Source: Anaerolineales bacterium (GTDB lineage Bacteria > Chloroflexota > Anaerolineae > Anaerolineales > UBA4823). From it: DNA of 43,663 bases. How positions within the stretch are numbered: the stretch's first letter is position 1; each line of letters starts with the position of its first letter. The notes below the pieces were generated by a model. The model was not told where the DNA came from, searched no databases, and saw only the letters and a list, made by a program, of their open reading frames with translations. Positions 8,907 through 17,681 of the stretch are shown here, piece after piece. The stretch spans positions 1 through 43,663 of the forward strand of contig JAFGQI010000080.1 in the NCBI GenBank assembly GCA_016935755.1, in the 5' to 3' direction. Position numbers and translations under genes: made by a program.

Positions 8907-10409
8907 GTGATCACCTACCACCTCTCCCCCTCGATACAGTTGGACGACACGGGAGTCACACCCACAGCCATCACTCCCCAGGGCGGCAGGATCATGCTGG
9001 ACCGGGCGCTGATCAGCCTGCTGCGGCGGGCGGATGGCCTCACAGTCGAAGATATTCTGCTCGCCCCTGGCGCCTGGTCTGCCGAGCCCAACGCAGAACT
9101 CGCCTCCGCCCAGGTGCGCGCCGCCCTGGCCTGCCTGGCGGAGGCGGGTTTGCTGAGCCGGTCGGAGAATATCTCGCCGCCAGACCCAGCCCCAAAGACA
9201 GGCCCGGCGCGGGTGTCTGTGGTGATTGTCAGCTACAACAGCCAGGAGTGGCTGACAGGCTGCCTGTCCTCTCTGCTGGCGCAGACGCATCAGCCGCTGG
9301 AAATTATCCTGGTGGATAACGCCTCCTCGGATGGCTCGGCTGATGAAGCAGAGCGCAGCTTCCCCGGCATACGGATCATCCGGCTGAAGGCCGCCCGCTC
9401 ACTGGCAGGGGCTTTAAACGTGGGCATCCAGGCAGCCAGCGGCGAATATACCTTGCTGCTCAATCCGGACGTAGTGGTAGAAAAAGATGCCGTCGGCCAG
9501 TTAGTCGCCGCTGCCCAACGGCAGGCTGGCTACGCCGCGGTGGCAGCCAAGCTGAAGTTTTTATGGGCGCCAGAGTTCCTCAATGGCCTGGGCAATTACG
9601 TGGGGGCTTTCTCCTGGGGAGCGGATATCGGCCTGGGGCACCTCGACCTGGGCCAGTTTGATCGCCAGGGTCAGCTGCCCTCAGCCTGTTTCGCTGCCGC
9701 CCTGATCCCAGCGGCAGCCTGGCAGGCGGTTGGCCCAATTGACGAAGGCTTCCCGATGTACTATGAAGACAGCGAATGGTGCTGCCGGGCGCGCCTGTTG
9801 GGCCATTCCATCTGCGCCGCCCCGCAAGCCATCGTCTATCACGCTTTCGGCGGGCAAACGCCCGGCGGTGCAGAAAACGCTCTCGCACCGAGAAAGCTGC
9901 ACCGCGTGACCTATGGACGCCTGCGCTTCATCACAAAAATTTTGGCCCCGGCTTATTTCATCCGCTTTCTGGCTGGCTACCTGCTGGAAGATGCCCTCAG
10001 GTTTGCCCTGCACCTGCTCCGGCTGCGGCTGCCCGCCTGCAAGGCCTGCCTGGCTGCCTGGCGGGATTACCTGAAAGATTTGCCAGCCTTGCGAACGGAG
10101 CGAGAAAACCTGCAAAAGCAGCGAAAGATGACGGACAAGGATCTGCTGCAAGAACAGCGAAAGGCTCCTGTCGCGCTGATGCGCAACGGATTGCCGCTGC
10201 TCACCTGGGATATCCTCTGCACCCAATATCTGCCGCTCATCCTGGCCGGCCAGACGCGCCCGCTGCCCGAGTTCGACCAGCCCACCCGCGCGCTGCCCGT
10301 CAGAAATAATCTTTTCACGCGTCTGCGCCGGATATGGCGCTACGAGGGGTTCTCTGCCCTGCTGCACCGGGCGGGAAAATATATTCAGTGGAAGTTAGCC
10401 CAGCCATAA
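8907..10409 (+). CDS. PqqD-like domain fused to a GT2 glycosyltransferase
   Basis: A 500-residue protein starting at GTG 8907. Residues 1-95 (SIQLDDTGVTPTAITPQGG, then RALISLLRRADGLTVEDIL and ALACLAEAGLLSR) match the pattern of a PqqD-like winged-helix domain: a short beta start, a helix with DG-T, and a closing helix. Residues from about 100 form a GT2 domain (RVSVVIVSYNSQEWL, VDNASSDGSADE, LLNPDVVVEKD, MYYEDSEWCCRARLLG). The end carries a hydrophobic/basic stretch and an LPALRTERENLQKQRKM tail. No strong ribosome site is visible, so a start inside the N-terminal domain cannot be excluded, but the PqqD-like reading supports the long form. It is probably one more sugar-adding step. Confidence 0.85.
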   Translation: MITYHLSPSIQLDDTGVTPTAITPQGGRIMLDRALISLLRRADGLTVEDILLAPGAWSAEPNAELASAQVRAALACLAEAGLLSRSENISPPDPAPKTGPARVSVVIVSYNSQEWLTGCLSSLLAQTHQPLEIILVDNASSDGSADEAERSFPGIRIIRLKAARSLAGALNVGIQAASGEYTLLLNPDVVVEKDAVGQLVAAAQRQAGYAAVAAKLKFLWAPEFLNGLGNYVGAFSWGADIGLGHLDLGQFDRQGQLPSACFAAALIPAAAWQAVGPIDEGFPMYYEDSEWCCRARLLGHSICAAPQAIVYHAFGGQTPGGAENALAPRKLHRVTYGRLRFITKILAPAYFIRFLAGYLLEDALRFALHLLRLRLPACKACLAAWRDYLKDLPALRTERENLQKQRKMTDKDLLQEQRKAPVALMRNGLPLLTWDILCTQYLPLILAGQTRPLPEFDQPTRALPVRNNLFTRLRRIWRYEGFSALLHRAGKYIQWKLAQP

Positions 10410-10410
10410 A

Positions 10411-11565
10411 ATGATCCAGCGCATTGGCATCGACGCAACCGCCCTACCCCCAAACCCCGTTGGCGCGGGCAACTATATTATCCAACTGGTTCGGGCGATT
10501 TGCCGGGTAGGCATAGAGCACGAGCTGGTCATCTTCGCCCAGCGGCACGGGCGTGAGCTGATCGCCGCCTCCGACCCTGGCGCGACCTGGGTGGATGTGC
10601 CTGAGATGAGCCCCGCCAGACGCCTGATCTGGGAGCAGACAGAATTTCCTCGCCTGGCTGCGCGGGAAAAAATCGATCTGCTGCACTCGCTGCATTACAC
10701 CCATCCGCTGATCCTGCCCTGCGCCTCGGTGGTCACCTTCCACGATATGACCTTCTTCCTGTACCCCGAGCTGCACACCCGCAGCAAGCGGCTTTTCTTT
10801 CCGCTTGCCATCCGCCTGAGCGCCCGCCTGGCGGAGGCGCTGATCGCGGTATCTGATAGCACCCGTCGCGATGCCATTCGGCTGCTCAATATTCCCCCGC
10901 AAAAAATCCATGCGGTTCCCTCAGGTATCAACCCGGAGTTCCAGCCCATCACTGATGCAGCCAGGCTTGAAGCCGTGCGGCGCAAATACCGTCTGCCGGA
11001 CGCCTTTGTGCTCTTTGTCGGACTGATTGAGCCGCGTAAAAATATCCCCCTGCTGCTGAGGGCCTATGCCCGGCTGGTGAGCGAAGGCACCGCGCCTGAT
11101 CTGGTGCTGGCGGGCCGGTTGGGTTGGCTGGCGGAGGATCTGGGCCAGTTGTTGCAGTCACTCGGCATCCAGGAGCGGGTGCACCTGCCCGGCTATATCT
11201 CCCCGGAAGACCTGCCCATCGTTTATAATCTGGCGCGTGTGTTTGTTTATCCTTCCATCTATGAAGGCTTCGGCTTCCCGCCCCTGGAAGCCATGGCCTG
11301 TGGGACGCCAGTGATCACCAGCGCCACCTCAGCCATGCAGGATTATGTCGCCGAGGCGGGCATCCTGACACCTCCCCAGGATGAGGCTGCCCTGACCCAG
11401 GCGCTGCAAAGCTTGCTGGGTGACGCGGCTCTGCAGCACAAATTATCAATCGCCGGACGCCTCCAGGCGCAGAAATTCAGCTGGCAAACGACTGCTGAGG
11501 GAACACTGAGAGTTTACGAATACGCCCTGGCGCAAAAATCCAGAAAAGGAACAGCCCGGCCTTGA
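10411..11565 (+). CDS. GT4 family glycosyltransferase
   Basis: A 384-residue GT-B enzyme of the common GT4 (WcaJ-neighbour, mannosyltransferase-like) type. It starts RIGIDATALPPNPVGAGNY, with the glycine loop. Later it has FVGLIEPRKNIPLLLRAY, the start of the donor-binding domain, and YPSIYEGFGFPPLEAMACG near residues 280-298, where the two glutamates of the E-x7-E motif are intact. It begins two bases after the previous gene's stop. Its own TGA overlaps the TTG start of the next gene, indicating coupling. It is a complete, ordinary family member; the sugar transferred is unknown. Confidence 0.92.
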   Translation: MIQRIGIDATALPPNPVGAGNYIIQLVRAICRVGIEHELVIFAQRHGRELIAASDPGATWVDVPEMSPARRLIWEQTEFPRLAAREKIDLLHSLHYTHPLILPCASVVTFHDMTFFLYPELHTRSKRLFFPLAIRLSARLAEALIAVSDSTRRDAIRLLNIPPQKIHAVPSGINPEFQPITDAARLEAVRRKYRLPDAFVLFVGLIEPRKNIPLLLRAYARLVSEGTAPDLVLAGRLGWLAEDLGQLLQSLGIQERVHLPGYISPEDLPIVYNLARVFVYPSIYEGFGFPPLEAMACGTPVITSATSAMQDYVAEAGILTPPQDEAALTQALQSLLGDAALQHKLSIAGRLQAQKFSWQTTAEGTLRVYEYALAQKSRKGTARP

Positions 11566-12479
11566 CGGAGCTTTCCGTTTGTATTGTCACTTACCAGGCC
11601 CGCGACCTGCTGCGGGAGTGCCTGAACTCGCTGATTGCCCAGACAAAACGGCCCTGCGAGATCATCGTGGTGGACAATGGCTCGTCCGATGGCACCGCGG
11701 CGATGCTCTCGCAGGAGTTCCCTGCCGTGCGGCTGGTGCAGAACCAGGCCAATCTGGGCTATACCCGCCCAATGAACCAGGCCCTGCGCCTGGCAGCCGG
11801 TCGTTATCTGGTGCAGCTAAACCCCGATACCATTCTGCAATCCAGCACCCTGGATGACCTGGCGGATTTCATGGACGCACACCCTGAGGCCGGTATCTGC
11901 GGCCCCAGGGTGACCAACCCGGATGGCAGCCTGCAGCCGCAGTGCCGGCGCGGCGATGCCAGACCCTTAGCAGTCATCGCTTATTTCTTGAAACTGGACC
12001 GGCTTTTCCCCAAAAATAAACGCTTAGGCCAGTATCTGCTCACCTATCTGGACGAAAACCAGACCAGCCGCGTGGATGCGGTATCCGGCTCGTGCATGCT
12101 GATCCGCCGGGAGGTGGTCGATCAGATTGGCTATCTGGATGAGCGCTTCTTCGCTTACCAGGAAGACTCGGATTACTGCCTGCAGGCCCGCCGGGCGGGC
12201 TGGACAGTATATTATGTCGCCGAGGCCGAGCTGATCCATTATGGCGGCATGGGCGGCTCGCGCGTCCAGCCGTACCGCTCAATTATCGAGTGGCATCGCT
12301 CGTATTTCCGTTTTTATCGCAAAAACCTGGCTCAAGATTACTTTTTCCTCTTCAACTGGCTGTACTACCTGCTGATGCCGCTGAAGCTGGCGTTCAGCCT
12401 GGCGGTGAACCTCTTCCGCCGGAATAAATCGATCACCGGGCATCAGCCAGCTGCCAACTCAAAGGTGGAGCATGTCTGA
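11562..12479 (+). CDS. GT2 family glycosyltransferase
   Basis: A 305-residue GT2 protein. The start is TTG 11562, overlapping the preceding TGA (TTGA) and preceded by AGAAAAGGAA as ribosome site. Motifs in order are LSVCIVTYQARDLL, VVDNGSSDGTAAML, LVQLNPDTILQSS, and the late AYQEDSDYCLQARRAG. This arrangement is typical of rhamnosyltransferase-like GT2 enzymes acting on lipid-linked glycans. A hydrophobic stretch near the end (YFFLFNWLYYLLMPLKLAF) may anchor it to the membrane. It overlaps the next gene, a chain-length protein, by eight bases. Confidence 0.92.
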   Translation: MTELSVCIVTYQARDLLRECLNSLIAQTKRPCEIIVVDNGSSDGTAAMLSQEFPAVRLVQNQANLGYTRPMNQALRLAAGRYLVQLNPDTILQSSTLDDLADFMDAHPEAGICGPRVTNPDGSLQPQCRRGDARPLAVIAYFLKLDRLFPKNKRLGQYLLTYLDENQTSRVDAVSGSCMLIRREVVDQIGYLDERFFAYQEDSDYCLQARRAGWTVYYVAEAELIHYGGMGGSRVQPYRSIIEWHRSYFRFYRKNLAQDYFFLFNWLYYLLMPLKLAFSLAVNLFRRNKSITGHQPAANSKVEHV

Positions 12480-13617
12480 GGCCTCTCATCCCGCCTCCAC
12501 ATCAGCCCAACAGACCGCAGAGACGCTCGACAGCGAATGGCTGCTCCGGCGCGAATTATTCCTGGCTGCGCACCGCTGGCCCTGGATCATCCTGGCCTGC
12601 CTGCTGGGCAGCCTGCTGGGCTGGGCCATCTCGTATGCGCTCCCTTCGCCCTACCGGGCCACCCGGGAACTGTACGTCGGCCTGAATGTCTACCAGGCGC
12701 AGAACGACCGCAATGTCGTCCAGTATTCGGGCATCGAATTTGTGAATGCCAACGATTATAAGAACTGGCAGATGGCTAATCTGAACAGCCTGATCTTTAT
12801 GGATTTCATCCTGGACGAGACGCTGGAGATCCTGCGCCGCGGCGACAGTTCCTGGGAGCAGGTCAGCCGCCCAGACCTGCGCGCCATGCTGCATGTCTAC
12901 TGGCGCAACGCTGGCAAGTGGCGCATGGTAGCCGAAAACCAGGACGCGCAGCGCGCCGCCCAGGCCGTCACCGCCTGGCAGGAGGTGGTCGTCACCCGAG
13001 TCAACCAGGCGATCCAGGAATCGAAGAACTCTCTGGTACTGGACCGCCAACTGCGTGCGGTGGTGGACGCCCAAAACCAGTTTTCCACCCGCCTGGCTGC
13101 CCTGCAGCAGGTGCAGACCGCCTTCCAGGCCTGGGAGAGCAGCGCTTCACAGGGGTCCGCCGGAGCGCCGCCGGACGAGAACGCCCGGCAGCAGCTGCTC
13201 CAGTTGCTCAACCAGGCAGGTGCAGGGGGTATGCTGCCCACCTGGCGCTCCTTACTGGAAACCTTTCCCACGCCTGCATCGCCCTATGCCGACTATCAAG
13301 CCTGGCTCAACCAGGTCATGCCATCGATCAACCAGGAAATCCAGACTCTGCAGGCCCAGGTGGATGTGGTTGAGATCGAAAAGAACGACGCCGCGGCCCA
13401 GTACATGGCGGCCTCACAAAAAAGCCTGGGGCTTTCAGCCGAACTGCAGGTGGACCGCATCACCCAGGATCCGCCAGCCCTGACCATCGTCCGGCCCACC
13501 GCTCTACTGATGTTGGTGGGTGGGTTCCTGGGTCTGGCTGTGTGGACCTTGCTCTGGTTGGGCCGCCTTGCTCTGCATTTGCCCAGGCAGAACCAGCCTT
13601 CACACAGGTTCAAGTAG
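12472..13617 (+). CDS. Wzz-like polysaccharide co-polymerase, copy 1
   Basis: A 381-residue protein with the two-transmembrane layout of chain-length determinant proteins. One membrane helix lies at about 36-57 (WPWIILACLLGSLLGWAI) and a second near 344-365 (LLMLVGGFLGLAVWTLLWLG). Between them is a large, helix-rich external region containing DYKNWQM and a late coiled-coil segment. No ATPase or tyrosine-kinase domain follows. The protein is clearly paralogous to the gene at 15109 (shared YKNWQM, LRxML, AxQAVxxWxxV positions). It lies directly upstream of an O-antigen-ligase-like gene. The call rests on topology and context, because sequence similarity to Wzz is weak by eye. It probably sets glycan chain length. 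Confidence 0.7.
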   Translation: MSEASHPASTSAQQTAETLDSEWLLRRELFLAAHRWPWIILACLLGSLLGWAISYALPSPYRATRELYVGLNVYQAQNDRNVVQYSGIEFVNANDYKNWQMANLNSLIFMDFILDETLEILRRGDSSWEQVSRPDLRAMLHVYWRNAGKWRMVAENQDAQRAAQAVTAWQEVVVTRVNQAIQESKNSLVLDRQLRAVVDAQNQFSTRLAALQQVQTAFQAWESSASQGSAGAPPDENARQQLLQLLNQAGAGGMLPTWRSLLETFPTPASPYADYQAWLNQVMPSINQEIQTLQAQVDVVEIEKNDAAAQYMAASQKSLGLSAELQVDRITQDPPALTIVRPTALLMLVGGFLGLAVWTLLWLGRLALHLPRQNQPSHRFK

Positions 13618-13623
13618 GACTTG

Positions 13624-15099
13624 ATGAACCAGACCAGGCCGATCAAACTCCTGGACAGGCTGCAAAGGTTCACCTGGGCAGCCTTTCTGCTGGCTTTGCC
13701 GGTGACCAGTTTTCCGTTTTTTCCGCCTGCAGTCGGGGGCGAAGCGCTGGTGCGCCCGCTGTCGATCTATCCCCTGCTCATCCTGATCGCCGTGGCGGTG
13801 CTGCCGCGCCTGTTCACCCGCCCGCTGCCCAGGACGCTGTTATCCTTGCTCCCATTTGTGTTCGTGGCCCTGGCAAGCTCACTGATCTCTCTGCTCAGCG
13901 GCATTGAACCCGCCCTGGGCATCTCGGTGAACGCCAGAGTGCTGCGCGGCGTGTTTACCCTGGCGATCGGCTGCGCCGTCTATCTGACAGTGGCGCTGCT
14001 GCCCGAGTCGGAAGCCGATCTGGCTTTCAGCCTGCGCTGGATTTTAATCGGCTGCGCTCTGGCGCTCTTCTGGGGATCTCTGCAGGCTGTTTACATAATA
14101 CACTTCGATGAGCGCTGGTTCAGCCTGCTCTCCCGGATGCAGGAATTTATCTCCACCCGCCGCCTGTTACCTGACCGCATCTCTGGCCTGACCTATGAGC
14201 CGCACTGGTTCGCCGAGCAGATCAATGTGCTGCTGGTTCCTGCCGCCCTGGCTGGCATACTTAATCGCCGCACCGTCTTCCCCTGGCGCTGGAAGTGGCT
14301 GACCGTCGAATGGCTGCTGATGGGCTGGGCGATCGCGCTCCTGCCTTTCACCTATTCCCGCTCTGGCGTGCTGAACCTGATTCTGCTGACCTCCATCAGC
14401 GTCTTGATCATACGCTTGAAGCACGCCCGCGACAAATCTTCCCTGCCGGCAGGCCTGGCCCCAGCCCGGCAATCCCGCTTCCACCACCTGCTGGAAGCCA
14501 TGCTGGTGCTGCTGGTCTTGATCGTCCCCATTTACCTGATCGGGCAGAAAAACCAGTTCTTTGCCCGGCTGTGGGAATACTGGCAGCACCCCGAACAGAT
14601 CCCCAACACCTACCTGAGCTATCTGGGGCTGGACGCCCGGCTGGTTTTTAACGAAGCGGCTTACAACACCTACCAGGCGCACCCCTTCCTGGGCGTGGGG
14701 CTGGGCAACTATGCCTTCTACTTCGAGGAGATGCTGCCCTACCGTCCGCTCTCGAACATCCCTGAAGTCCTGCTGATGATCACCCCGGAGCCAGGGCGAG
14801 ACCGTCTGGTGACCGCCAAGAACCTCTACCTGCGCCTGCTGGCGGAGACAGGCATGCTGGGCACAGCCGCATTTTTTGCCTTTTTGATCGCCAACCTGGG
14901 CTGCGCCTTGTTCCTTTGGCTCTCGCCGCGCAAAATCTCCCACCATTGGGGCGCGGTCAGCCTGTGCGGCTTTTTCGCCATCAGCCTGTCCGCCTTCACT
15001 TATGACTCGTTTGTCATCCCCAATATGTGGGTGATGCTGGGCATCATCTCTGCCGCGCCGCATGTGCTCGGGCGGCAGTATCCTGAAGAAGGACTCTGA
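13624..15099 (+). CDS. Wzy_C/O-antigen-ligase-like membrane protein, copy 1
   Basis: About 491 residues with ten or more predicted membrane helices. Two Wzy_C family landmarks are visible: a TYSRSGVLNLILL helix, and the later HPFLGVGLGNYAFYF loop that precedes the last helices. Members join or polymerise lipid-linked glycans on the outer face of the membrane. The N-terminal LALPVTSFPFFPP and VRPLSIYPLLIL are almost repeated in the second copy at 16161. I prefer ATG 13624 over the TTG three bases earlier, since AGGA at 13616-13619 is better spaced for it. Whether it is a ligase or a polymerase cannot be told from sequence. Confidence 0.82.
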   Translation: MNQTRPIKLLDRLQRFTWAAFLLALPVTSFPFFPPAVGGEALVRPLSIYPLLILIAVAVLPRLFTRPLPRTLLSLLPFVFVALASSLISLLSGIEPALGISVNARVLRGVFTLAIGCAVYLTVALLPESEADLAFSLRWILIGCALALFWGSLQAVYIIHFDERWFSLLSRMQEFISTRRLLPDRISGLTYEPHWFAEQINVLLVPAALAGILNRRTVFPWRWKWLTVEWLLMGWAIALLPFTYSRSGVLNLILLTSISVLIIRLKHARDKSSLPAGLAPARQSRFHHLLEAMLVLLVLIVPIYLIGQKNQFFARLWEYWQHPEQIPNTYLSYLGLDARLVFNEAAYNTYQAHPFLGVGLGNYAFYFEEMLPYRPLSNIPEVLLMITPEPGRDRLVTAKNLYLRLLAETGMLGTAAFFAFLIANLGCALFLWLSPRKISHHWGAVSLCGFFAISLSAFTYDSFVIPNMWVMLGIISAAPHVLGRQYPEEGL

Positions 15100-15108
15100 T
15101 AAAAATCA

Positions 15109-16164
15109 ATGCATAAATTCTGGTCGCTGCGCGAAGAAATTTACCGCTCTCTGCACCTCTGGCCGGTCATCCTGGTCTATATCGCCGTAGGATGCCTGGC
15201 CGGTTTGGGCAGTTCGTATCTCTGGCCCAGCTATTACAAATCTACGGTGCAGGTCTATGTCGGGCTGAACCCTTACCGCACTTTCTCGGACGCCAATTTC
15301 CTGGCGCTGAAAAAGCCGCGCTATTCGAACATCGATGATTACAAAAACTGGCAGATGCTGCAGCTGGAATCGGTCATCTTTCTGGATGAGTTCATCCAGG
15401 ATACCCTGCAGAAGCTGCAGCAGGCCAACCCGGCCTGGCAAGAGGTCGATGCTGAGACGCTGCGCCTGATGCTGCAAGCCGATTGGCGTTCGGCTGGCAC
15501 CTGGAGCCTTTCCGCCCAGCACGGCGATCCCCACATGGCAGAGCAGGCCGTAGAAACCTGGAGCCAGGTGGCGCTGCAGCGGGTGGCAGACGCCGTGGCT
15601 GCCTCGGTGCAAACCTTCCAGGTGGATCAGGAGCTGCAGTCGGTCGCCGACCAAAAGACCGCCGCCGACCTGCGCCAGCAGAAAATCAGCCTGGGCAAAG
15701 AGGCGCTGCAGCAGTGGCTTCCGGCCTCCAGCAAATACCCCGCCGACCAGGCCCTGGAGGGCGAAGACCGCTGGGAGGTGCTTGCCCTGGTCACGCCGCT
15801 GGCGGATTTTACCCCCGCCTGGATGGCTATCCTGGACGAACAACCGCCCGCTGATGCCCTGGCGGAGGATTACCGCCTGTGGATTTCGTCCATCATCCCA
15901 CTGATTGACAGCGAGCTTTCCAGCATACATCAGCGCCTGGTTTCGCTAGAGGAGCAGAAAATCAGCCTGGCGGTGCAGTATGCCCAGGTGGCTGATGGCA
16001 GCCTGAGCCTTTCTCCGAACCTGAAAATTGAAGGCATCGACCAGCCCACCACCCATCCCGTCCGCCCAGCCGGCACACTGACCATCCTGGGCGCGGTGAT
16101 CGGGCTGCTTGCCTGGGTCTTCACCCAGCTGGCGCTGATCACCAGGGGGAAAAACCGCCCTTGA
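15109..16164 (+). CDS. Wzz-like polysaccharide co-polymerase, copy 2
   Basis: A 351-residue paralogue of the protein at 12472. It has an N-terminal membrane helix at about 18-38 (WPVILVYIAVGCLAGLGSSY) and a C-terminal one near 323-343 (ILGAVIGLLAWVFTQLAL). The external region again has VYVGLNPYR, DYKNWQM, LRLMLQADWRSAGTW and a late coiled coil. It lacks any kinase domain. It starts nine bases after the first ligase-like gene and its TGA overlaps the TTG start of the second ligase-like gene. The two copies have diverged a great deal outside the shared blocks, so the duplication is not recent. Confidence 0.7.
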   Translation: MHKFWSLREEIYRSLHLWPVILVYIAVGCLAGLGSSYLWPSYYKSTVQVYVGLNPYRTFSDANFLALKKPRYSNIDDYKNWQMLQLESVIFLDEFIQDTLQKLQQANPAWQEVDAETLRLMLQADWRSAGTWSLSAQHGDPHMAEQAVETWSQVALQRVADAVAASVQTFQVDQELQSVADQKTAADLRQQKISLGKEALQQWLPASSKYPADQALEGEDRWEVLALVTPLADFTPAWMAILDEQPPADALAEDYRLWISSIIPLIDSELSSIHQRLVSLEEQKISLAVQYAQVADGSLSLSPNLKIEGIDQPTTHPVRPAGTLTILGAVIGLLAWVFTQLALITRGKNRP

Positions 16165-17681
16165 ACTTAACCAACCGCGACGCCTCTGAAAGTAGCGCTG
16201 GACGGCAATCCTGGCAGCAGAAGCTGGCGAAGATTGCCTGGGCGTTTTTCCTGATCGCCCTGCCGGTGACCAGCTTTCCGCTCTTCCCCGGCGATGTTGG
16301 CGGGAAGACGCTGGTGCGCCCGCTGTCCATCTATCCCTTGATCATTCTGCTGGCGCTGGTCACCCTGCCGCGCTTTCTCAAGCGCCCCCTGCCGAAAACC
16401 TTCCTGCCGCTGCTGGCTTTTATCGTGGTGGCGCTGGTCAGCTCGGTGGTGTCCTTTGGCTCCGACCTGGAGAGCCTGCGCGGGGTGACCATCCTCTCGC
16501 GCTTCCTGCGCAATATCGCCACCCTGGGCATCGGCGTGTCCTTCTACTTCACCGTGGCGCTGATGGCGGAGAGCCTGGACGACCTGGACTCCTCCCTGCG
16601 CTGGCTGTATCTCGGCTTTGGGATCGCCCTGCTGTGGGGCACGCTGCAGGCGCTGTATATCGTCCACTACCATCCCACCTATTTTGAATGGCTGAACCGG
16701 CTGCAGTCCCTGATCTCGACCCGCAAGCTGTTCACCGCCCGCATCTCGGGCATGACCTATGAACCCAAGTGGTTCGCCGAGCAGATCAGCTTCGTGCTGC
16801 TGCCCTGGCTGCTGGGCTCGATCCTGACCCGGCGCAGCCTTTTCAGCTGGCGGCTGCGGATGAAAGGAAAGCTTGCCTGGGTCAGCGTGGAATGGCTGCT
16901 GCTGGTCTGGTCTGTGGTGATCTTGCTGTTCACCTTCTCCAGGACGGGGATTTTTATCCTCTTTGGGCTGACGCTGCTCTGTTTTCTGCTCTACCGCCTG
17001 TACCTGCAGCCGCGGCAGAAGATTGAAAAGCCTGCCCTCGAGCCATCCTCTGCTGCCAGCCGCAGCTCATCGACTGCCGGGAAGAAACGCAAACTTCTGC
17101 TGGAAATTGGCCTGCTGGTGAGCAGCATGCTGGTAGTGCTGGTGGTGATTGGCTCTCAAAGCGCCTATTTCTCGCGCTTCTGGCGCTATTTCACCGAAGC
17201 TCGCCAGCGCAACCGCACCTACCTGGATTTCATCGCCGTCCAGCAGCGCTTCACCTATTTTGAAACCGCTTACCGCATCTTCGAGACCTATCCGCTGGTG
17301 GGGGTAGGGCTGGGGAACTACGCCTTTTACTTCGACGAAATGCTCCCCGACCAGATCTACTTCCAGCCGGAGATCATCCGCCAGACCACCCCGGAGGAGG
17401 GCCGCGACCGGCTGATCACTCCCAAGAACCTGATCGCCCGGCTGCTCTCCGAAACGGGCATCCTGGGGACGGCTGCCTTTATCGCCTTCATCCTGGCGAT
17501 CCTGGGCTGTGTGCTCTATCTGCTGGCCCAGCCTGACTTGAGGTTCAGGTATTGGGGCCTGAGCGGCCTGCTGGCCTTTGTGGTTTTTGGTGTGGTCGTT
17601 TTTTCATTCGATTCGTTTGCCCTGCCCAATATGTGGGTGGTATTCGGCCTGATCACGGCCGCGGCGCATCTGGAAAAATGA
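16161..17681 (+). CDS. Wzy_C/O-antigen-ligase-like membrane protein, copy 2
   Basis: A 506-residue multi-pass membrane protein starting at TTG 16161 in a TTGA overlap. It shares LPVTSFPLFP, VRPLSIYPLIIL, ISGMTYEPKWFAEQI, FTFSRTGIFILFG and YPLVGVGLGNYAFYFDEMLP with the copy at 13624. It is therefore a clear paralogue with the same Wzy_C landmarks. A basic, serine-rich cytoplasmic or external loop (about residues 286-312) separates two groups of helices. Its stop overlaps the ATG of the GT39-like gene. One copy could be the polymerase and the other the ligase; this is inference only. Confidence 0.82.
   Translation: MNLTNRDASESSAGRQSWQQKLAKIAWAFFLIALPVTSFPLFPGDVGGKTLVRPLSIYPLIILLALVTLPRFLKRPLPKTFLPLLAFIVVALVSSVVSFGSDLESLRGVTILSRFLRNIATLGIGVSFYFTVALMAESLDDLDSSLRWLYLGFGIALLWGTLQALYIVHYHPTYFEWLNRLQSLISTRKLFTARISGMTYEPKWFAEQISFVLLPWLLGSILTRRSLFSWRLRMKGKLAWVSVEWLLLVWSVVILLFTFSRTGIFILFGLTLLCFLLYRLYLQPRQKIEKPALEPSSAASRSSSTAGKKRKLLLEIGLLVSSMLVVLVVIGSQSAYFSRFWRYFTEARQRNRTYLDFIAVQQRFTYFETAYRIFETYPLVGVGLGNYAFYFDEMLPDQIYFQPEIIRQTTPEEGRDRLITPKNLIARLLSETGILGTAAFIAFILAILGCVLYLLAQPDLRFRYWGLSGLLAFVVFGVVVFSFDSFALPNMWVVFGLITAAAHLEK

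Noticed and set aside
12472-16164. Bacterial tyrosine kinase (BY-kinase) fused to the Wzz-like proteins
   Set aside because: Both proteins end shortly after the second membrane helix, with no Walker motifs or Tyr cluster.
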